Source: Christensenella sp. UBA2853 (GTDB lineage Bacteria; Bacillota; Clostridia; Christensenellales; Aristaeellaceae). Taken from it: 39,751 nucleotides of DNA. Within the stretch, counting starts at the first letter, position 1; every line of letters begins with the position of its first letter. This document shows positions 34,362-39,751 of this stretch, piece after piece. The position numbers were made by a program, and so were the translations under genes. The stretch spans positions 1-39,751 of the forward strand of contig DEFL01000014.1 of the NCBI GenBank assembly GCA_002350845.1. The letters run 5' to 3'. The notes beneath the pieces are model-generated. The model had not been told where the DNA came from, made no database searches, and saw nothing but the letters and a program-made list of their open reading frames with translations.

Positions 34362-35009
34362 TTGAAAGAGATTATTGTAGAAGTTTGGGGAGAATTTGCA
34401 TGCTTCACCCAACCATATGCAAAAGTAGAACGGCTCACGTACGCTTTTCCTACACCTTCTGCGGCGCGAGGCATACTCTCAGCCATTTATAACAAACCCA
34501 AAGAGTTCTATTATCAGATCAATCGGATTGAAATCCTGAACCCCATCGCCTACATCAATTTCAAATGTAATGAAGTGAAAAGCCGTATCAGCAATAAGCC
34601 TTTAGATGTAGAGGAAGACCGCACTCAACGAATGACGGTTGCTTTGCAGAATGTGCGTTATCGAATTTACGCATCCATCATACCGCATCTGGCTTTTACT
34701 GGAAAGGAACCTCAACTGTATGAGCAGATGTTGCGCCGTATTCGAACGGGAAAAACATATTTTCAGCCCTCGATGGGTCTGAGACAATTTCCGGCATATT
34801 TTGAAGAAAGTGATGGGAAGATTCCACCTATTGATATGGATATGGATGCCGGATTGATGGTATATGATATATTTGATCTGCATGATAATTCTGTATCAAA
34901 AAAAGCCATGCCGAAACTGTCTTTATTTCATGCAGTAATGAAAAATGGCGTAGTAATAATACCTCCTTACGATAGTCCGGAAGTGCTGAAAGGAGCAAAA
35001 ATATGCTGA
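34362..35009 (+). CDS. cas5c: Cas5c (Cas5d), crRNA-processing Cascade subunit
   Basis: A 215-residue RAMP protein. In type I-C, Cas5 replaces Cas6: it cuts the repeat RNA and stays on the 5' handle. EIIVEVWGEFACFTQPYAKV and YAFPTPSAARGILSAIY are typical of Cas5d. TTG at 34362 is the start because GGAGGTGA (34348-34355) lies six bases before it; the ATG at 34346 is out of frame. The gap after cas3 (81 bases) shows no clear promoter. It overlaps cas8 by seven bases. Confidence 0.92.
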   Translation: MKEIIVEVWGEFACFTQPYAKVERLTYAFPTPSAARGILSAIYNKPKEFYYQINRIEILNPIAYINFKCNEVKSRISNKPLDVEEDRTQRMTVALQNVRYRIYASIIPHLAFTGKEPQLYEQMLRRIRTGKTYFQPSMGLRQFPAYFEESDGKIPPIDMDMDAGLMVYDIFDLHDNSVSKKAMPKLSLFHAVMKNGVVIIPPYDSPEVLKGAKIC

Positions 35010-36802
35010 AATCCCTGTATGATTACGCCATTCGTAACAAATTGTCATTACCCCCGGGCTATGTGAATAAGAAAGTGAAAGCATACATTGTACTTTCTTC
35101 CAAGTCAGATGATTTCGCAGATATCATACTCGACAATGAAAAAGAATTAGCAGCTCCCGATATAGGCAGTCTTGCCAATGGCACGGATAAAAGCAATGTA
35201 TTGTTGGAAAAGCGGTCAATTGTGTTCCCAACCGAACCTACTTTAAAAAGCGCGTTCTACCTGAGCGCAATGAAAGATGCTGCACGATATGAACCGCTAT
35301 TGAATCCCTGCATCCGGGCTATAGAGAATCCTGGACAAGCAGAAAAAATCTGTCAGCTGCTCGATCGTGAAAAAATAAAGCCTTCAGATAAGATCTGCTT
35401 TCAAGTTGATTATAGAAATGTGTTAGAGAGTGACGCGGTCAGGAATTGGTGGTCAGAATACAGGAAGCAGTTCACTGGCGTTGATGCAGAGCAGTTGGAA
35501 CGCTGCCTTATTACTGGAAACCTAACCACACCGATGCGTACAGCAGGATCAGTAACAGGGCTTCAGACAGTCGGCGGCCACTCGCGTGGCGATGCATTGA
35601 TTTGTTTTGATAAATCTGCATTTGAATCCTACAATTTAAAACAGGCGGCTAATGCTCCTGTTTCTGAGGAAGCCATGGCTGCTGTTAACACTGCTTTGAC
35701 TGCATTATTAAAAAAGGCTCCAACACTTACCGGCATGAAATTGGTTCACTGGTACGATTGCGATGTTCCTCTTCATGAAGACCCGTTCCCGATTCTGATT
35801 GATATCGCTTCCACCACAGAGGTTGAGGAAGAATCAGAAGAGGAAATGGATTACCAGCAAGAAAAAGCACAAGCTGCTGAACAACGGTTTCGCACTCTCA
35901 TAGAATCAGTTGAATCAGGTACACATGTTACTCCACTAAATGCACAATATCATATTCTCATGTTGTCCGGCGTAAATGGTCGGGTAAGGATATGTCGATA
36001 TGAACTCGGAACATATGGCGAAATGGTCGCAGCATTAAAGCAGTGGGAAGAAGACCTGAGTCTCACGAATGTTGATGGAACCGGGATCCTGCCGGCACGT
36101 AAGCTTACAGCCAGATTTGTGCGGTTACTTAAATACCAAAAAGGAAAGCGTGATATATATAAACGCATGGACAAAGAGCTGTCAGCATTGGGTCCTGCTG
36201 TACTTCATTCGATCATAAATGGAAAGGCCCTGCTTCCAGACACTATAGCTGCTCGTGCTTTAAATTATATACGTTCCGAATTAATGTCTTCCCAGGAGAA
36301 TGATCAACCGCATATTCGTTTAGACCCCATCGCCGAACAATGGTTAAAAGCCTGGTTGATCAGAAGTCGAAACAAAGGAGGAAAAATCATGAGCTCCTAT
36401 AATCCCGAATATTATGAATTGCCTTATTACTGTGGGGCTTTGCTTGCCGTATATGGTGCAATTCAGACTGCAGCAATGGGGAATGTAAACGCATCTGTAA
36501 TAGACAGGTATTATGGTTCTGCCATACAAACTCCAGCGTTAGTGATTGGTGCTCTAAGCCGCCAGAGTAAAAATCATTTAGGCAATTTAAGTGGTGGAGC
36601 AAGATACTATTATGAAACGATACTCAGCGAAATAACAAGTAAGATCGGGAATCGCCACTTTCCAGCAACACTCAATTTGGAACAGCAGTCTGAATTTTCC
36701 CTGGGTTATTATCAGATGATTGCACGTCTAAATCGAGAAAGAATTGAAGCACGGGATGCAAAAAAACAAGCAATGATGGATCAAATAAAGGAGGAAAACT
36801 AA
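35003..36802 (+). CDS. cas8c: Cas8c (Csd1), large subunit of type I-C Cascade
   Basis: A 599-residue protein of the Csd1 family. It begins MLKSLYDYAIRNKLSLPPGY and contains GLQTVGGHSRGDALICFD, both typical. Cas8 recognises the PAM and supports target DNA opening. AAAGGAG inside cas5 serves its ATG. A glutamate-rich stretch (EVEEESEEEMD) lies near residue 275. The C-terminal 137 residues can also be made separately from an internal start (see Cas11c). No frame break is seen. Confidence 0.93.
   Translation: MLKSLYDYAIRNKLSLPPGYVNKKVKAYIVLSSKSDDFADIILDNEKELAAPDIGSLANGTDKSNVLLEKRSIVFPTEPTLKSAFYLSAMKDAARYEPLLNPCIRAIENPGQAEKICQLLDREKIKPSDKICFQVDYRNVLESDAVRNWWSEYRKQFTGVDAEQLERCLITGNLTTPMRTAGSVTGLQTVGGHSRGDALICFDKSAFESYNLKQAANAPVSEEAMAAVNTALTALLKKAPTLTGMKLVHWYDCDVPLHEDPFPILIDIASTTEVEEESEEEMDYQQEKAQAAEQRFRTLIESVESGTHVTPLNAQYHILMLSGVNGRVRICRYELGTYGEMVAALKQWEEDLSLTNVDGTGILPARKLTARFVRLLKYQKGKRDIYKRMDKELSALGPAVLHSIINGKALLPDTIAARALNYIRSELMSSQENDQPHIRLDPIAEQWLKAWLIRSRNKGGKIMSSYNPEYYELPYYCGALLAVYGAIQTAAMGNVNASVIDRYYGSAIQTPALVIGALSRQSKNHLGNLSGGARYYYETILSEITSKIGNRHFPATLNLEQQSEFSLGYYQMIARLNRERIEARDAKKQAMMDQIKEEN
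36389..36802 (+). CDS. cas11c: Cas11c small subunit from an internal start within cas8c
   Basis: In frame with cas8c, codon 463 is an ATG (36389). Seven bases before it lies AAAGGAGG (36374-36381), one of the best ribosome binding sites in the island. The 137-residue product starts MSSYNPEYYELPYYCGALLA and is rich in predicted helix. In studied type I-C systems an internally translated Cas8 C-terminus forms the Cascade small subunit. That the same happens here is inferred from the site and frame. Confidence 0.75.
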   Translation: MSSYNPEYYELPYYCGALLAVYGAIQTAAMGNVNASVIDRYYGSAIQTPALVIGALSRQSKNHLGNLSGGARYYYETILSEITSKIGNRHFPATLNLEQQSEFSLGYYQMIARLNRERIEARDAKKQAMMDQIKEEN

Positions 36803-36803
36803 A

Positions 36804-37799
36804 ATGGCAATTCAAAATCGATATGAATTCATGTACTACGTCTCCTGCACCAATGCAAATCCAAATGGTGATCCTGATATGGGAAATACGCCGCGTATAG
36901 ACCCTCAGACAATGAAAGGCTATATCACTGATGTGGCCACGAAGCGGCGTATTCGCAATTATATTCAGATGGCCTATGACGGCATAGATGGTATGAACAT
37001 TATTATTCAACAGGGAACCAATATCAACCGCCATATTGCACAAGCCAAACGCGATGCGGGATTTGAAGATTGTGCCAAGACTAAGGAAGCAGTATATGCC
37101 GGTAGGCGCAAGGCGTGTGAAATGTTTTATGATGTGCGCACATTTGGAGCAGTCATGTCGACTGGTCCCAATGCAGGTCAGGTGCGCGGGCCTGTGCAAA
37201 TCACTTTTGGTACTAGTCTCGACCCTATCTTACCGTTAGATATTTCAATCACACGTATGGCTGTAGCGGACAAAGTCGGAAACAATACAGTGGAAGAATA
37301 TGCAGCGTATGAAAAAGAAAAACCTGAGGATGAATTACGGACTATGGGCCGTAAGCAACTGATCCCATTTGGTTTATATGAAGTGCGCGGTTTTATCAGC
37401 GCAAATCTTGCTGCAGAAACGGGTTTTGATGATCGAGACTTGAATGCGCTTTTTGAAGCAATTATGAACATGTATGAACATGACCGCACTGCCAGCAAGG
37501 GAGAAATCGAAGTAGTATCTCCTTTGATCATCTTCCAACATGTAGGCACTGACTCTGATGTGAAGCAGCGGATTCGTCAAGCGAAATTAGGATGTGCACC
37601 GGCACATAAACTTTTTGAATTAGTACGAGTAATAAAAAAACCAGAGGTTGATGCTCCACGTAATTATCGTGATTATCATGCATCTATTTGCCTCAGCCGT
37701 GTACCTGCAGGCGTGCGTGTTGGTTTTAAGACTGACGCCTTTTCGGAAATAATCTGGGATCATCTGCCCCAGAACGAGGATTGGTTCCGTGCAGAATAA
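36804..37799 (+). CDS. cas7c: Cas7c (Csd2), crRNA-backbone subunit of type I-C Cascade
   Basis: A 331-residue Csd2-family RAMP protein. Several copies coat the crRNA spacer. Family features: FMYYVSCTNANPNGDPDMGN with PRIDP after it near the N-terminus, and DVRTFGAVMSTGPNAGQVRGPVQ in the middle. GGAGG lies in the end of cas8. The gene is intact and overlaps the cas4 start by eleven bases. Confidence 0.94.
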   Translation: MAIQNRYEFMYYVSCTNANPNGDPDMGNTPRIDPQTMKGYITDVATKRRIRNYIQMAYDGIDGMNIIIQQGTNINRHIAQAKRDAGFEDCAKTKEAVYAGRRKACEMFYDVRTFGAVMSTGPNAGQVRGPVQITFGTSLDPILPLDISITRMAVADKVGNNTVEEYAAYEKEKPEDELRTMGRKQLIPFGLYEVRGFISANLAAETGFDDRDLNALFEAIMNMYEHDRTASKGEIEVVSPLIIFQHVGTDSDVKQRIRQAKLGCAPAHKLFELVRVIKKPEVDAPRNYRDYHASICLSRVPAGVRVGFKTDAFSEIIWDHLPQNEDWFRAE

Positions 37800-38465
37800 A
37801 GATGATTATCTAAGAATCTCTCAATTAACCCATGCGGGATATTGCTTGCGCCGAGCAGCACTGATAATGAATGAACAACAGTGGCAAGAAAATGCTGACA
37901 CAGCTAAGGGTCGTATTGAACATGATCGTGTTCATGATCAGCGCACAGAAAAAGGTCTGACAGAATCAGCCTTTATGAACAAGATGTATGCTCGGATAAT
38001 CTGGGAATCATTGGGAAATGTGATTTGATAGAAGCATACAAAGATCCTAATGGTATTCTCCTTCCGTTTGCATCGTATCCTGTTCAGTTATATCCTATCG
38101 AATTTAAGCATGGAAATGTTCGAGAAGAAGAAGAGTACAAAGTACAGCTGTGTGCACAAGCCATGTGCCTTGAAGAAATGTACGAAACAACAATATCAGA
38201 AGGAGCGTTGTATTTCACTTCTTCTCATCGCCGGCTGCCTGTTTTGTTAGATAAAACACTACGCAATAGAACAATTAACCTCATTGATTCTCTTCGAATG
38301 ATCAAAGAACACTATGTTACGCCACCTGCTGAATATGGTCCCAAATGTTTGAAATGCTCTCTGAAAGATATCTGCTCACCCAAAATCAAGCGATCCGCCG
38401 TTTCTTATTGTAGAAAATTATATCAAGAAGCAAAGGAGATGCCGACTCTTGAAAAGACTTCTTGA
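37789..38465 (+). pseudogene. cas4: cas4, frameshifted in an A5 run
   Basis: Cas4 is a RecB-like Fe-S nuclease that trims and selects PAM-bearing prespacers. Two ORFs cover it: 37789-38028 (GTG start) and 38025-38465. Reading past the A run at 37949-37953 in the -1 frame gives KRSDRISLYEQDVCSDNL then GIIGKCDLIEAYK, the normal Cas4 sequence. One added A (six in all) would restore a 225-residue protein of usual length. The Fe-S cysteines (Cys19; the C-terminal CLKCSLKDIC group), the catalytic Asp in GKCD, EFK and the QLCAQ Gln are all present across the two pieces. A point deletion, sequencing error or ribosomal slippage could explain it; I favour the first. Confidence 0.85.
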
Positions 38466-39023
38466 GACGCTGTAGATAGCATGCGAGGTATTGAGGGGGC
38501 TGCCGCCAATATCTATTTTTCTCAATTTGATCATATGTTAGGCGATAATATTGAATTCACATTTAAAGAACGCAGTCGTCGCCCACCCAAGAATGAAGTA
38601 AATGCAGTGCTATCTTTTCTGTACACTCAGCTGACACATGATGTTGTTGCTGGTTTAGAAGCTGTTGGCTTAGATCCGGCAGTAGGTTATCTACATACGC
38701 TTCGCCCTGGAAGACCATCGTTCGCATTAGATATAATGGAGGAATTCCGTGCTCCTCTCTGTGATCGACTGGCCATTACCCTTTTCAATAGAAAGCAGTT
38801 GGCATCGAAGCATTTCATAGTACAAGGCGAAGGAATGTATCTCAATGACAAAGGCAGAAGACTTGTCCTTTCAGCATGGCGCAGCAGAAAACTGGAAGAA
38901 ATAACACATCCTTTCCTAAATGAAAAAATACCCATTGGATTAATCCCTTATACGCAAGCTATGCTTTTTGCTCGTGTGTTAAGAGGTGATTTGGATCAAT
39001 ACCCTCCTTTTATTTGGAGGTGA
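38449..39023 (+). pseudogene. cas1: cas1, large internal deletion (first 8 codons joined out of frame to the C-terminal half)
   Basis: Cas1 is the integrase that inserts new spacers; type I-C members are about 340 residues. At 38449, after AAAGGAG, TTG opens the normal Cas1 N-terminus (M)KRLLETL and then meets TAG at 38473. The next bases, in another frame, encode AVDS followed by MRGIEGAAANIYFSQFD, which is Cas1 from about residue 160 on. This runs intact to the end (ATG 38481, 180 residues). The integrase residues Glu5, His72 and Asp84 of this piece are kept. The N-terminal beta domain, about 150 residues, is gone. No ribosome binding site precedes 38481. Confidence 0.88.
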
Positions 39024-39028
39024 GCACC

Positions 39029-39319
39029 ATGATGATAGTCATCACTTATGATGTAAATACAGAAACACCTGATGGGATCAAGCGTTTGCGGAACGTGGCT
39101 AAAACATGCGAACGATATGGTATGCGAGTTCAACATTCTGTTTTCGAGGTTTTGGTTGATGGAGCACAACTTGCAGTACTAAAAGAATCTTTACTTGAAA
39201 TCATTGACGCCACTCAAGACACAGTAAGGTTTTACCATCTAGGGTCAAATTATCAAAAAAGAATAGAAAGAATAGGGTGCACCCCTGTTACAGAAGTTGG
39301 GAAAGAATTGATCCTTTAA
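39029..39319 (+). CDS. cas2: CRISPR-associated endoribonuclease-fold protein Cas2
   Basis: A 96-residue Cas2, the normal type I-C length. It forms the bridge of the Cas1-Cas2 integration complex. MIVITYDVNTETPDGIKRLR holds the conserved YDV strand, and HSVFEVLVDGAQ follows. The start is ATG 39029, eight bases after GGAGG (39016-39020); ATG 39032 also fits. The gene is intact, though its partner Cas1 is not. Confidence 0.93.
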   Translation: MMIVITYDVNTETPDGIKRLRNVAKTCERYGMRVQHSVFEVLVDGAQLAVLKESLLEIIDATQDTVRFYHLGSNYQKRIERIGCTPVTEVGKELIL

Positions 39320-39480
39320 TGCGCCAACCTATTTTATCCATTAAACTGCCTGAGGTTGGCGTCATATTCGCTTCAATTTTATACCCAACATCTAAAACCC
39401 TTGCCTTTTAAGCATAGCATTATGCTTGAAAAATGTGTAATATTACAATAATACGCCACTGTTATTTGTAATATTTTGCA
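39320..39480 (+). promoter_or_regulatory. CRISPR leader
   Basis: A 161-base AT-rich stretch between cas2 and the first repeat. It holds a perfect 9-bp inverted repeat (39322-39330 and 39353-39361), a 7-bp hairpin (39410-39427), the palindrome GTAATATTAC (39437-39446), and TGTAATATT twice (39436-39444 and 39467-39475), 31 bases apart. TACAAT at 39444-39449 could be the -10 box of the array promoter; no good -35 is seen. Position and composition mark the leader; the motif roles are inferred. Confidence 0.75.
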
Positions 39481-39751
39481 GTCGCCCCCTTCGCGGGGGC
39501 GTGAATTGAAACAGTATCTGTGGCAGCCCTCTCTGGTAGCAGGTACACGTCGCCCCCTTCGCGGGGGCGTGAATTGAAACACTATCTGTGCGCAGCATGC
39601 TCTCACTCCCTCCAGGTCGCCCCCTTCGCGGGGGCGTGAATTGAAACGTGTAGACCACACGCTTCCCGCCGGCGGCTTTCTTGTCGCCCCCTTCGCGGGG
39701 GCGTGAATTGAAACATATGGCTTATCAGTGAATGCTGCATAATAAAAATGT
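39481..39751 (+). CRISPR. Type I-C CRISPR array, four identical 32-base repeats, continuing to the window edge
   Basis: Repeats at 39481-39512, 39549-39580, 39616-39647 and 39683-39714 are identical. Each starts GTCGCCCCC, has a 7-bp stem with loop TTCGC, and ends GTGAATTGAAAC, as in type I-C. Spacers are 36, 35 and 35 bases; a fourth stretch of 37 bases reaches the edge, so the array may go on. The GAAAC end and leader side show transcription to the right, the same strand as the cas genes. Perfect repeats suggest the array is not badly decayed near the leader. Confidence 0.97.

Noticed and set aside
39322..39361. 9-bp inverted repeat after cas2 as a rho-independent terminator
   Set aside because: The loop is 22 bases and no T run follows.
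39379..39660. Minus-strand ORFs over the CRISPR array with a repeated FNSRPREGG-like phrase
   Set aside because: They are translations of the CRISPR repeat, a well-known source of false proteins.
39513..39751. Self-targeting spacers matching genes in this window
   Set aside because: I saw no match by eye to either strand; a computed search would be needed to exclude the rest of the genome.

Overview
The window reads as chromosome of an uncultured, Gram-positive-type anaerobe of the class Clostridia (gut or rumen Clostridia is my best guess). Supporting signs are Firmicute gene orders (infC-rpmI-rplT with an attenuated leader), strong Shine-Dalgarno sequences, sigma-A-type promoters, a giant 2-hydroxyacyl-CoA dehydratase activase typical of strict anaerobes, and many signal-peptide proteins. 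The backbone is GC-rich. The last 7.7 kb, a CRISPR-Cas island, is clearly AT-richer.

Layout. 1-4602: a secreted phosphodiester-glycosidase-domain protein, then two translational GTPases in tandem (prfC, typA). 4650-7583: cinA and a secreted caspase-like protein ending at a terminator shared with the convergent mntP (7608-8168, minus). 8251-9705: infC-rpmI-rplT behind a leader with a duplicated terminator arm. 9725-12216: a HAD phosphatase and an exported protein with four peptidoglycan-binding repeats. 12226-15606 (minus): MATE transporter, metallophosphoesterase and an exported protein that may be a degenerate protease. 15834-17537 (minus): a membrane-anchored repeat protein, divergent from the branched-chain amino-acid ABC transporter livK-H-M-G-F (17881-22745). 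22892-31657: a tightly packed operon of a second MATE transporter, a GH127 beta-L-arabinofuranosidase, a 1420-residue CoA-dehydratase activase, azlC and azlD.

32073-39751: a type I-C CRISPR-Cas locus, cas3-cas5-cas8-cas7-cas4-cas1-cas2, followed by a leader and at least four repeats. The interference genes look intact, and cas8 carries a strong internal ribosome binding site and ATG for the small subunit Cas11c. The adaptation genes are broken. cas4 carries a one-base frameshift in an A run. cas1 has lost about 150 internal codons: its first eight codons survive, joined out of frame to its catalytic C-terminal half. Only cas2 is whole. The locus therefore looks able to use its stored spacers but unlikely to add new ones. 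This decayed adaptation module is the most notable thing in the window. The infC leader switch, the operator-like repeats near livK and several exported proteins of unclear function come next.
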